Shown: positions 25,450 to 34,016 of the stretch, piece by piece | Position numbering within the stretch: the stretch's first letter is position 1 | How the letters are laid out: each line of letters opens with the position of its first letter | Assembly (NCBI GenBank): GCA_023410575.1 | Contig: JAEYPP010000054.1 | Span: forward strand, 1-64,000 | Source: Bacillota bacterium | Lineage (GTDB): Bacteria; Bacillota; Clostridia; Lachnospirales; Lachnospiraceae | DNA length: 64,000 bases | Direction of reading: 5' to 3' | Made by a program: the position numbers and the translations under genes | The notes under the pieces: model-generated | What the model was told of the DNA's origin: nothing | The model's input: the letters and a program-made list of their open reading frames with translations, nothing else | Databases searched by the model: none

Positions 25450-26079
25450 TTAAAATAAAGTTAATGCTTTTCGAATGAAAAAGCTTCCTAAAAATGTTTC
25501 CATCACTGCTCCAACTAATAAAGCTAATAGTAACATTATAATTAATCTAGCATACTTTTTCAATAAGCTAATATTATGTAAACTTGGAGTGGCCTGACCA
25601 TGATTCATCTCCATCGTTAATTGATAACAATACTTTAAGCATAGCAATGCTACTGGGATGTAAACAAGACCATGTGGTAACTGATAGGAAAGGTATAAGA
25701 TAACTCCCTTCCATTGATACGTGATAACTAATGAGGTAAGCAAATATCCAATCTGAAACCCTTTGCTTATAATGAGCCAACCTAAATAAGGAATACCAAG
25801 AATAGTTAAGCTAATGACCCAAATTAAAAAAAAGCTTTTTCCACAAGAAAAAAAGATATATCGAAACAAATCCCAATACTGTATGTCCATATTCTTAATT
25901 GTATTAAAGTATCGACTACTAACACTATCAATCCCAATCGATAGTAAGTTCTGAGTAACCTTTGCATATATTCCACCAATTAATAGACTCAATAAAAAAA
26001 GAACTAATGCTAATTTCATTGGTTCTTTTCTTCCTAAATGAATTCCAAATTGTCTCATTATACTATACCTCCCTATCAT
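25450..26079 (-). CDS. SpoIIM-like membrane protein
   Basis: A 209-residue membrane protein with about five TM helices, matching the SpoIIM/DUF95 family (for example GIPYLGWLIISKGFQIGYL near residue 95 and LPHGLVYIPVALL near 134). SpoIIM is part of the DMP complex that, with SpoIID and SpoIIP, thins septal peptidoglycan and drives engulfment in spore formation. The order NUDIX - spoIIM - xerD is common in clostridia. The first in-frame Met may be preceded by others; the eighth-residue Met is an alternative start. Confidence 0.82.
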   Translation of the reverse strand: MIGRYSIMRQFGIHLGRKEPMKLALVLFLLSLLIGGIYAKVTQNLLSIGIDSVSSRYFNTIKNMDIQYWDLFRYIFFSCGKSFFLIWVISLTILGIPYLGWLIISKGFQIGYLLTSLVITYQWKGVILYLSYQLPHGLVYIPVALLCLKYCYQLTMEMNHGQATPSLHNISLLKKYARLIIMLLLALLVGAVMETFLGSFFIRKALTLF

Positions 26080-26124
26080 GAGTATCCTAACTTAACATAT
26101 GATACTCCTCTAGAGATTAGTACA

Positions 26125-26658
26125 TTAATTCTCCTTAATTTGTTTGTAAGCTAATATAGCAGCAATCGTCTTTGAATCTTTAATTGTACCATCCAAAATC
26201 ATAGTAATTAATTCCTCTAAGGAGTGTCGCTCAACGTTTAAAAATTCATCCTCGTCAAGATGTTGCTTCGAAGGATATAAATTGGTAGTATAGTAAATAC
26301 TAATTAATTCATTGCAAAATGCTACCGTTGTATAAAGATCCATAAGATGCTTCACATTCTCAGCACGATATCCGGTTTCTTCCTCGCATTCGCGTGCTGC
26401 CGCTGCCATACGATCTTCACCTTCATTCAGTCCACCAGCTGGAATCTCAAGAGTGTATCTCTCAAGTGCATTACGATACTGGCGTACCATAATAATGTTA
26501 CCATTCTCATCAACCGGAACAATAGCAGAAGCTCCGCGATGCATGATAAAATCCCATTCCGCTGTCCTTCCATCTGGAAGTTGCATCGTATCCTCGTAAT
26601 AATCAATAATATGTCCCTTATGTATTAATTTACGATTAATTCTCTTATATTCATCCAT
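26125..26658 (-). CDS. NUDIX hydrolase, ADP-ribose pyrophosphatase type
   Basis: A 177-residue NUDIX enzyme. The Nudix box is complete: GGLNEGEDRMAAAARECEEETG, shown here only to mark G-x5-E-x7-RE-x2-EE-x-G, near residues 80-102. The N-terminal YKRINRKLIHKGHIIDYYED is typical of ADP-ribose pyrophosphatases, which split ADP-ribose to AMP and ribose 5-phosphate. The start at 26658 is chosen because GGTGG lies upstream of it; an in-frame ATG 27 bases earlier has no ribosome binding site. It is followed by spoIIM-like and xerD-like genes in one transcription direction. Confidence 0.9.
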   Translation of the reverse strand: MDEYKRINRKLIHKGHIIDYYEDTMQLPDGRTAEWDFIMHRGASAIVPVDENGNIIMVRQYRNALERYTLEIPAGGLNEGEDRMAAAARECEEETGYRAENVKHLMDLYTTVAFCNELISIYYTTNLYPSKQHLDEDEFLNVERHSLEELITMILDGTIKDSKTIAAILAYKQIKEN

Positions 26659-26696
26659 GATAACACAGCCACCTATCCTAAACATATAATTTTTTT

Positions 26697-26732
26697 TGAC
26701 TCAACTAGATGTATTATCATCTAATTGAGTCA
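26697..26732. repeat. 15-bp inverted repeat, operator or hairpin
   Basis: TGACTCAACTAGATG (26697-26711) and CATCTAATTGAGTCA (26718-26732) pair over 15 bp with one G-T wobble and a 6-base loop. It lies between the aminotransferase stop and the NUDIX start. On the minus strand it is followed by eight A residues, not T, so it does not look like a standard terminator. Confidence 0.65.
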
Positions 26733-26795
26733 GAAATTAAGTAAAATATATTTTATTCATACAATAACTGTAGCATGTTTCTAACAATTAATCAA

Positions 26796-27995
26796 CTATT
26801 TTAAGTCAGCTACAAATGTAGCAATTCGAGATACGCCCTTATCAATTGTTTCAATTGATATTGCATAAGAAAGTCGAATATGATCATTAAAGCCAAAATC
26901 TTCACATGGAATAACCGCAACATTATAATCAGTTATCAAAATATCTGCCAAGCGAGAAACTGTCTCAACCTTTTGACCTTGATATGACATTTCTAGAAGC
27001 TCGCTAATATCAACAAACAGATAGAAGGCTCCTTGTGGCTTTTGAGCATGAATATGAGGTATTTTAGATACCTTATCATAGATAAAATCTCTTCTCTTAC
27101 CAAAGGCTTCCCTCATTAAAGCTACCGTTTCTTGTGGACCAAGTAAAGCTTCAATTGCGGCCTTTTGGGCAATCGAATTCGGATTGGAAGTTTGATGAGA
27201 TTGTATACTTCCCATTAGTTTTGCAATTTCAGGTGTAGATCCCGTATATCCAATTCTCCAACCAGTCATAGCATAACTCTTAGCTAGACCAGAACATGTA
27301 ATCGTTCTTTTATATATCTCTTCATTTAAGGATGCTATACTAACAAATTCTTCGTTATCATAAACAAGATACTCATACATCTCATCTGCAACAACATAAA
27401 TATCTTTTTCAACAACAACTTTCGCAATTGCTTCTAATTCAGCCCTTGTATACAGCATACCAGTAGGATTACTTGGAGTGTTTAACACAAGTGCTTTCGT
27501 TTTATCAGTGCAAGCACTTGCAATCTGTTCTGCAGTTACCTTATAACCTTGTTCCTTTTCTCCACGAATATAAACTGGAATACCATCAGCTAATCGAATA
27601 ATTTCTGGATAACTCAACCAATATGGTGCAGGAATAATTACTTCATCCAAAGGATTGAGAATTGCTTCAAAAATATTAGTTAAGGAGTGTTTTCCACCAT
27701 TACTAATTACAATTTGATTTGGTTCATAGTGCACATGGTTAAAATGCTCAAATTTCTCACATACAGCTTTTTTTAGCTCTGGCATACCAGAAGCAACCGT
27801 ATATTTCGTAAAACCTTCCTTAATCGCTTGAATCGCTGCATCATTAATATTATCTGGCGTATTAAAATCTGGTTCTCCTGCTCCAAACCCAACAACATCA
27901 ATTCCTTTTGCCTTTAGTTCCTTTGCTTTTGCTGTAATTGCCAATGTCGAAGAAGGTTTTACTGCTTGCGCTTTTTTAGATAATGTCAATGCCAT
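26796..27995 (-). CDS. aspartate aminotransferase, class I (PLP-dependent)
   Basis: A 399-residue fold-type I aminotransferase of the aspC/Ib group that transfers the amino group between aspartate and 2-oxoglutarate. Visible family features: GAGEPDFNTP near residue 39, the PLP region NTPSNPTG near 174, the Schiff-base Lys in SGLAKSYAMTGWRIGY near 236, and the C-terminal R in IRLSYA that binds the substrate carboxylate. It is normal in length. It is probably transcribed alone, with degenerate repeat DNA upstream. Confidence 0.92.
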   Translation of the reverse strand: MALTLSKKAQAVKPSSTLAITAKAKELKAKGIDVVGFGAGEPDFNTPDNINDAAIQAIKEGFTKYTVASGMPELKKAVCEKFEHFNHVHYEPNQIVISNGGKHSLTNIFEAILNPLDEVIIPAPYWLSYPEIIRLADGIPVYIRGEKEQGYKVTAEQIASACTDKTKALVLNTPSNPTGMLYTRAELEAIAKVVVEKDIYVVADEMYEYLVYDNEEFVSIASLNEEIYKRTITCSGLAKSYAMTGWRIGYTGSTPEIAKLMGSIQSHQTSNPNSIAQKAAIEALLGPQETVALMREAFGKRRDFIYDKVSKIPHIHAQKPQGAFYLFVDISELLEMSYQGQKVETVSRLADILITDYNVAVIPCEDFGFNDHIRLSYAISIETIDKGVSRIATFVADLK

Positions 27996-28059
27996 ATTGT
28001 TCTCTCCTGCTCATTCTTTATTTTTTAGGTGTTACTAATTCCAGTTCATGCATTAATGC

Positions 28060-28132
28060 TTATACTCATAGCATCTCTATGTACCAATTCACGTCAGACT
28101 TCTTTCTTATGAACTTTTGAAACCTAAATCTA
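28060..28132 (+). repeat. degenerate right end of hairpin element family 1
   Basis: The stretch TACTCATA...CACGTCAGACTT...ACTTTTGAAA aligns with the right end of copy A plus its outer flank (around 12187-12250), with many substitutions. The TIR is eroded to CAATTCACG. This is a weak alignment done by eye. The rest of the 328-bp spacer up to rny holds only the rny terminator. Confidence 0.35.
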
Positions 28133-28271
28133 GAGATATAAGTAGCGTCACTCTACAAAATTCCTCTAAATTAAGATAGACGAATATCTGACTTGTCGAT
28201 GTGTATGATTGTATACACGCATTATCAAGTACATTATAACAAATTTTAGTATGAATGCAAGAAAAAAATAA

Positions 28272-28307
28272 AAAAAACCTAGAAACATTATGTTTTCTAG
28301 GTTTTTT
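28272..28307 (-). terminator. intrinsic terminator of rny
   Basis: Arms AAAAAACCTAGAAA (28272-28285) and TTTCTAGGTTTTTT (28294-28307) form a 14-bp stem with an 8-base loop. It has A and T runs on both ends and so could work in both directions. It lies 17 bases after the rny stop codon. Confidence 0.85.
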
Positions 28308-28323
28308 ACTTTATTCATATTAC

Positions 28324-29880
28324 TTATTTCGCATAATCTGTGACGCGTGACTCACGTATCACATTAACTTTAATCATGCCTGGATATTCTAATTCGGATT
28401 CTATCTTCTTTGATAAGTCACGAGCGAGTAAAATCATATCATCATCGTTCACTTGGTCTGGAACAACCATGACACGAACTTCACGACCTGCTTGAATTGC
28501 AAAGGACTTATCAACCCCCTTAAAGCCGTTGGTAATATCTTCTAACTGTTTTAATCGGTTAGTATATGTTTCTAATGTTTCCCTACGAGCACCAGGTCTT
28601 GCTGCAGAAATTGTATCAGCAGCTTGAACAATACACGAAATTATAGACGAGAACTCAACATCACCATGATGGGATTCCACAGCATTAATAACGATTGGAG
28701 ATTCCTTATACTTACGGCATAAATCAACACCAATCTGTACATGTGTTCCTTCCATTTCATGATCAACTGATTTACCGATATCATGCAATAAACCTGCACG
28801 TTTTGCGATTCTCACATCAACTCCTATTTCACCAGCTAATACGCCAGATAACATAGCAACTTCGATGGAATGCTTGAGTGCATTCTGACCGTAGCTTGTT
28901 CTAAACTTCATCTTTCCTAACAATCTGACAAGTTCTGGATGAATTCCGTGAACACCAACTTCAAGAGTTGCTGCTTCACCTTCTTCACGAATCATTGTTT
29001 CAACTTCTTTTTGTGCTTTTTCCACCATTTCTTCAATACGTGCCGGATGAATACGTCCGTCTACGATTAATTTTTCAAGTGCTATTCTAGCAACCTCTCT
29101 ACGAATTGGATCAAAGCCTGAAAGAATAACTGCTTCTGGAGTATCATCAATTATTAAATCAACACCAGTCAAAGTTTCAAGAGTACGAATGTTTCGACCC
29201 TCTCTACCAATGATTCTACCTTTCATCTCATCATTTGGAAGTTGTACGACAGAAATTGTTGTCTCAGCAACATGATCTGCTGCACATTTCTGAATAGCGG
29301 TAACAACGATATCCTTTGCTTTTTTATCAGCTTCTTCTCTCGCTTTACCTTCTAATTCTTTAATCATCATTGCAGTTTCATGCTTCACTTCATCTTCAAC
29401 AGTTTTAATTAGATATTCCTTTGCTTGTTCGGAGGTTAGACCAGAAATCTTTTCAAGTTCAGCTACTTGTTTTGCATGAGACTCTTCTACTTCTTGATAA
29501 AGTCGATCAAGTTCTTGCTCTTTCGCCACTAACTTGGCTTCCTTCTTTTCCAGTGCTTCCGTTTTTCTATCTAGATTCTCTTCCTTCGCTAAAACACGCT
29601 TTTCATAACGCTGAACTTCAGCTCTGCGTTCCTTTGCTTCTCTCTCAAGCTCATTTTTAGTCTTTATTGACTCTTCCTTTGCTTCGAGTAAGACCTCTCT
29701 CTTTTTAGTTTCCGCTGTTTTTAAAGCTTCATCTATAATTTCTCTTGCCTTTTCTTCTGCGCTACCAATTTTACTTTCAACAACTTTCTTGTAATAACTG
29801 ATAGCTATTTTCCAAACAGCAAGAGCTACAATGATTGCTGTAACTATAACAGAAATTACTATCTTCAAAACTTCAGTCAC
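28324..29880 (-). CDS. rny: ribonuclease Y
   Basis: A 518-residue RNase Y, the membrane-anchored endonuclease that starts bulk mRNA decay in Firmicutes. Order of parts: N-terminal TM helix (about 5-25), long charged coiled coil (about 30-200), KH domain with IIGREGRNIRTLETLTGVDL near residue 225, and HD domain with LLHDIGKS near 362. An extra conserved GHGDVEF-like SHHGDVEF segment follows. The gene is followed by a strong terminator and is preceded by its own promoter. Confidence 0.97.
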   Translation of the reverse strand: MTEVLKIVISVIVTAIIVALAVWKIAISYYKKVVESKIGSAEEKAREIIDEALKTAETKKREVLLEAKEESIKTKNELEREAKERRAEVQRYEKRVLAKEENLDRKTEALEKKEAKLVAKEQELDRLYQEVEESHAKQVAELEKISGLTSEQAKEYLIKTVEDEVKHETAMMIKELEGKAREEADKKAKDIVVTAIQKCAADHVAETTISVVQLPNDEMKGRIIGREGRNIRTLETLTGVDLIIDDTPEAVILSGFDPIRREVARIALEKLIVDGRIHPARIEEMVEKAQKEVETMIREEGEAATLEVGVHGIHPELVRLLGKMKFRTSYGQNALKHSIEVAMLSGVLAGEIGVDVRIAKRAGLLHDIGKSVDHEMEGTHVQIGVDLCRKYKESPIVINAVESHHGDVEFSSIISCIVQAADTISAARPGARRETLETYTNRLKQLEDITNGFKGVDKSFAIQAGREVRVMVVPDQVNDDDMILLARDLSKKIESELEYPGMIKVNVIRESRVTDYAK

Positions 29881-29933
29881 AGGAGCACCTCCTTCTTTAT
29901 TTAGTTTTCATTGTACATAAATACAACATATAA

Positions 29934-29962
29934 ATTTTATACTGTTTTTATAAGTATGTCAA
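29934..29962 (-). promoter_or_regulatory. predicted promoter of rny
   Basis: On the minus strand TTGACA (29957-29962) and TAAAAT (29934-29939) are 17 bp apart, starting transcription about 45 bases before the rny ATG. Confidence 0.65.
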
Positions 29963-30067
29963 GTATTCATTGGAAAATTTTATGCATTTTGTAGTATAAT
30001 ATCGTAAAAAGTCAATACCGATTATATAGTTTCGTACATGTTCGTTAAATAACCACGATTCTTCTTA

Positions 30068-30895
30068 TTATCCAACTTGTTCTTCGAATTCTAGAATGTA
30101 TTTTTCCACTGCGATTGCTACTCCATCCTGATCGTTGGATTTTGTAATCACATCTGCTTTTTCCTTCGCTTCCTTACAACCATTCTCCATTGCAACACCT
30201 AAGCCAGCATACTCTAACATCGTTATATCATTTAGGCCATCCCCGCATGCCATAAGATGGGAACGATTTGTTTTTAATAGCTTAAGAAGTCGACTTAAAG
30301 ATGAAGACTTTTCCACTCCTAATGGCATGATTTCAAGAAAATATGGCTCAGAAAAGAATATATTCAGTTGACCTTGAAATAGCTCTTCTAAGTACTTTTT
30401 TACAGGAATTAATTTTTCATGTTCACCAACTATTAAGCACTTTGCTACTGGTGATGTAATTGCATTAGTTAGATTCTTGACTTTTTGAGCTTTCGTCTTA
30501 TTAATAAAGCATTCTTTTAACACATATGGATCAGTATCATTCTCACTAATCACTTCATTACCACGATATGATAATATAGCCACTCCATACTGCTTAGCGA
30601 CCTTACATAATGTTTCAATGCAATCCATTGGCAATGCATTCTCATAGACTACTTTTTCACTTTTACAATCAATGATCATTGCACCATTATAAGCCAAAAT
30701 ATAACCACCATATTCTTTCATATTTAGCTCTTTTGCTAAAGGAAGAATTCCCATCGTTGGTCTTCCTGAGGCTAAGACTACTCTTACTCCTTGTTTCATA
30801 GCCATTTCTAATACTTCCTTCGTTCTCTTTGAAATCTTTTTGTCACTATTGGTTAAGGTTCCATCCAAGTCGAGTGCTAATACTTTTATATCCAT
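30068..30895 (-). CDS. Cof-type HAD-superfamily phosphatase
   Basis: A 275-residue HAD type IIB (Cof) hydrolase. Motif I ALDLDGTLTNSD (near residue 7) gives the nucleophile and acid Asp pair; motif II is ASGRPTMG; motif IV is ACGDGLNDITML near 216 and is followed by GVAMENGCKEAKEKAD. Relatives dephosphorylate sugar phosphates or flavin intermediates; the precise substrate is unknown. It is likely monocistronic, 170 bp downstream of the DUF1622 terminator. Confidence 0.9.
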   Translation of the reverse strand: MDIKVLALDLDGTLTNSDKKISKRTKEVLEMAMKQGVRVVLASGRPTMGILPLAKELNMKEYGGYILAYNGAMIIDCKSEKVVYENALPMDCIETLCKVAKQYGVAILSYRGNEVISENDTDPYVLKECFINKTKAQKVKNLTNAITSPVAKCLIVGEHEKLIPVKKYLEELFQGQLNIFFSEPYFLEIMPLGVEKSSSLSRLLKLLKTNRSHLMACGDGLNDITMLEYAGLGVAMENGCKEAKEKADVITKSNDQDGVAIAVEKYILEFEEQVG

Positions 30896-31030
30896 GAGAA
30901 ATCTCCTTGATAAACTTTCATACGTATTCTACTATAGCGATAACGCCACAATATGTCTATATTACTTGATTCCTAGAGTCCTGTCAAATTAAAATCCTAA
31001 CTATATGGCGATCAACTGCCAAATAAAAAA

Positions 31031-31060
31031 TGTAATACCAACGAAATCGTTAGTACTACA
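31031..31060 (-). terminator. intrinsic terminator of the DUF1622 gene
   Basis: TGTAATACCAACGA (31031-31044) pairs with TCGTTAGTACTACA (31047-31060) using two G-T wobbles; on the minus strand TTTTTT follows. It lies 14 bases after the stop codon. Confidence 0.82.
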
Positions 31061-31073
31061 TCTTAAATAAAGA

Positions 31074-31400
31074 TTAAATCTCCTTTTGTGTATTTTCTTC
31101 ATTTTTAATTTCCCAATGAATTAAAAATGTCAATGCTGCTCTTAATAAGATAATACCTCCAACTGTCAAGATTTCTTGATAATCTCTAACAACTACAGTA
31201 CGTAAGATCTCACTTCCGAGCTTAAATTCTAATCCCATCGCCATTCCTTTTGCAAGATTCAGTCTAGTCAATGGCTTTCTTTTTACATACTCATATGTGC
31301 CACGAATTCCAGAAACAATTAACACAAATACACCAACATATTCAAATAATAGGATGGCAACATCAACAATCCATGCCAATCCATCATGTACAAATTCCAT
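31074..31400 (-). CDS. DUF1622 membrane protein
   Basis: A 108-residue protein with about three TM helices (near 15-35, 70-80 and 85-100) and the DUF1622 segment LAKGMAMGLEFKLGSEILRTVV near residue 50 (cited for its Gly/Glu pattern; key residues G56, E58, E65). The family is widespread in bacteria and has no assigned function. It starts about 100 bases downstream of the DHH gene and has its own terminator. Confidence 0.82.
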   Translation of the reverse strand: MEFVHDGLAWIVDVAILLFEYVGVFVLIVSGIRGTYEYVKRKPLTRLNLAKGMAMGLEFKLGSEILRTVVVRDYQEILTVGGIILLRAALTFLIHWEIKNEENTQKEI

Positions 31401-31504
31401 ACATTTCTCCTATCTAAAACTAGATTGCCAACAAGAATAACACGCTTCGTGCAATTTTCTAGCTCTACTCTATTTGTTGTTTTTTTCCACGTTATTGTAA
31501 AATG

Positions 31505-32413
31505 TTATCCAACTAACTCTTCTAATAACTGTGAGACTTTCTCAACCATACTTTCGTCTGTAAACTGGCAGGTACCAACTTTTTTATGGCCTCCACCGCC
31601 ATATTTTAACATAAGACTACCAACATCAATCGTTGCAGTTTTATTTAAGATGCTATATCCAACAGCAACAGAGCAACCCACTCCATTGCGTCCACTTACA
31701 ATCCAAGCAGAAATATTCTGTTCTGGATACATACTATAAATCATAAAACGGTTTCCTGTATAAATTGGATTTACTCCACGTAAGTCAGTAATAATAACAT
31801 CCTTTTCTACTCTAGTATAAGTCTTTACCATATCTTCAAATTTTTCTGTTTGTTCATTATATACATCTATTCTTTCCTTCACATCAGAAAGTTCTAAGAT
31901 CTCTTTTGTCGTCATTGTCTTGCAGGCAACCATTAATTTTTCCATTAATTGATAATTAGATATTGTAAAATCTCTCCATCTTCCTAATCCAGTTCTAGGA
32001 TCCATTAAAAATCCAATTAAAATCCATCCCTTTGGATTCTGAATTTCGTCAATTGTAAGATTCCCAGAATCTACTTTATCAACTGCCTCCATCAAATCAT
32101 CATACTGTGGAAATCTTTCTTTCCCGCCATAATACTCATAAATAATTCGAGCGCAAGATGGAGTCATTCTGCTTTCTCCTTTAAACTTACCCTCCAGCTG
32201 ATTTCTTTCATGCTCACTTGAATGATGATCGAACCATAAACCGCATCCTTCTACAAAAGGAACGTTTGCAAGACAATCATTTTCCGTAATTTCCACTAAA
32301 CCATCTTGGATATCTTTTGGATGTGCAAATTTCCAGCTGTCAATAATGCCGGCCTCTAATAATAGTGCACCACATGCTAATCCATCAAAATCCGAGCGTG
32401 TTACTAATCTCAT
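31505..32413 (-). CDS. DHH-family phosphoesterase
   Basis: A 302-residue protein with the DHH motifs: SDFDGLACG (residues 7-15, with Asp8 and Asp10), FDHHSSE (near 62), an acidic Asp near residue 110, and C-terminal GGGGHKKVG near 276. Related enzymes include exopolyphosphatases and oligoribonuclease/pAp phosphatases of the DHH family. It lacks CBS or TM parts. The glycine-rich region near residues 232-240 (SGRNGVGCSVAVG) resembles the DHHA substrate-binding part. The substrate is not evident. Confidence 0.82.
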   Translation of the reverse strand: MRLVTRSDFDGLACGALLLEAGIIDSWKFAHPKDIQDGLVEITENDCLANVPFVEGCGLWFDHHSSEHERNQLEGKFKGESRMTPSCARIIYEYYGGKERFPQYDDLMEAVDKVDSGNLTIDEIQNPKGWILIGFLMDPRTGLGRWRDFTISNYQLMEKLMVACKTMTTKEILELSDVKERIDVYNEQTEKFEDMVKTYTRVEKDVIITDLRGVNPIYTGNRFMIYSMYPEQNISAWIVSGRNGVGCSVAVGYSILNKTATIDVGSLMLKYGGGGHKKVGTCQFTDESMVEKVSQLLEELVG

Positions 32414-32632
32414 TAATCTCTTCCTCCATTTTTTTGAAGTGCTAAATTTATATATTTTTCGTGCGATAATATGTATTCACACATTATTAATAAAACAATA
32501 TGTTGAAACTTGTTATATTTATTATATAAAACTTTATTAAAAATCTCAATCTTTTATTTTTTTATGTAAATATTTGTTTTTTCAAACAAGAAGATAGGAT
32601 AAAAATCTATGGAATCATATCACATATGAACA

Positions 32633-32745
32633 AAGAAGGAAGGGTGATGGTATATTTTGTTGTAGCGCTTTGCTCAGAAGCTCACAAAATACATGTGAAC
32701 TTGTTGGGCGCTCCAACTAATGACTTCACCCTACCTTCTATTTTC
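32633..32745 (-). repeat. hairpin element family 2, copy 2
   Basis: A ~113-bp palindrome in the 400-bp spacer upstream of the DHH gene and downstream of nrdB. Outer arms AGAAGGAAGGGTGA and TCACCCTACCTTCT pair with one mismatch. The core (GCGCTTTGCTC, then GCTCACA...TGTGAAC) matches the reverse complement of the copy at 21526-21631. CCACA/TGTGG in copy 1 corresponds to TCACA/TGTGA here, a compensated change. No convincing gene is seen in the spacer. Confidence 0.62.
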
Positions 32746-32813
32746 ATTATCTGGCTATTGAACAGCCCTATATTTAATATCCTTCTTTACTCAATAATTT
32801 TAAGTTTAATTAT

Positions 32814-33869
32814 TTATTCTAAATCATCAAAATCGAATGCGGCCGCCTTTGTATAGTTTGTAACCTTAGCTTCAAAAAAGTCTGTTTTTGTATTATTTAA
32901 GTTCGAGAAGGATTCAATCCAACTCATCGGATGCTCTGTTATCTCAGGATACAACTCTTCAATTCCTATCGCACGTAATCTTAAGTTCGACAAATACTTA
33001 ATGTACTGGTCAATTAAGTCGTTGTTAATTCCTAATATTTGATTATCTGTTACATACTGTCCCCATGCGATTTCATGCTCAACTCCAGTACGCATCATTT
33101 GTTGAATCTCTTCTTGCATCTTTGGTGTAAATAATTCTTTATTCTCCTTCTTCAATTCCTTAATTATATCTTGAAATAATACAAGGTGTGTGATTTCATC
33201 ACGATTTATATATTTAAAAATCGTACTAGTCGCTGTCATCTTTCCTTGCCTTGCTAGTGTGTAGAAAAAGCTGAATCCAGAATAAAAATAAATACCCTCT
33301 AAGATATAGTTTGCAATAATTACACGTAAGAAGTTCTCGTCAGAAGCCTCTTCATTAAAGCGCTGGTAAATATCCGCAATAAATCGATTACGTTTTAATA
33401 AATGCTCATCTTCTCGCCACATATCGTAAATCTGATCTCTTGTAATTGGATTCGTAACCGTATCAAGAATATAGGAATAGCTTTGCGCATGAATCTCTTC
33501 CTGAAAAGCTTGTATGTTTAACAGTGAAGAAACCTCAGGCGCTGTAATATAGCGAGATAAATTCGGTAAGTTTTCACTTTGAATCGAATCTAAAAAGTTC
33601 AAGAAAGAAATAATTTTATCAAATGCATTTCTCTCCCCATCCGTCAAGTATGGGAACTGCTTCACATCCTCAGTCAAGGAGATTTCTTCCGGAATCCAAA
33701 AGTTATTTAACATGTTTCGATACATAACACGTGCCCAATCGTACTTAATTCGATTCCATTCTCTTAGATTCGTTGTATTTCCATGAATAATGCTTTGTGT
33801 TCCACGGTCACCAAACTCATTAAATATTTTCTTCTTTTCCATAGCTTTCTTGTATGATAAATCATACAT
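32814..33869 (-). CDS. nrdB: class I ribonucleotide reductase, beta subunit
   Basis: A 351-residue R2 subunit that holds the di-iron (or di-metal) centre and tyrosyl radical. All ligands can be seen: Asp in NFLDSIQ, Glu and His in FQEEIHAQSY (with the radical Tyr four residues after the His), Glu in NYILEGIYF, and Glu/His in RDEITHLVLF. The ferritin-like fold and a C-terminal tail (KAAAFDFDDLE) that binds NrdA are present. It follows nrdA after 147 bp. Needing oxygen to make the radical, it is notable in an organism of apparently anaerobic type. Confidence 0.93.
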   Translation of the reverse strand: MYDLSYKKAMEKKKIFNEFGDRGTQSIIHGNTTNLREWNRIKYDWARVMYRNMLNNFWIPEEISLTEDVKQFPYLTDGERNAFDKIISFLNFLDSIQSENLPNLSRYITAPEVSSLLNIQAFQEEIHAQSYSYILDTVTNPITRDQIYDMWREDEHLLKRNRFIADIYQRFNEEASDENFLRVIIANYILEGIYFYSGFSFFYTLARQGKMTATSTIFKYINRDEITHLVLFQDIIKELKKENKELFTPKMQEEIQQMMRTGVEHEIAWGQYVTDNQILGINNDLIDQYIKYLSNLRLRAIGIEELYPEITEHPMSWIESFSNLNNTKTDFFEAKVTNYTKAAAFDFDDLE

Positions 33870-34016
33870 TCCTTTCCTAATAATCGTAGCCGATTTAAGT
33901 GTAAATTACTTTATCATTTTACAAATAAATAAACTTACTTCGTATGGGATGATAATCGTAATTGACACCAAATCATTTCTATAATAAATACAATTTTTTA
34001 TTACGAAAAATATTGT

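Noticed and set aside
32626..32856. Plus-strand ORF of 76 codons in the nrdB-DHH spacer.
   Set aside because: It crosses the hairpin repeat and the 3' end of nrdB and looks like chance coding.
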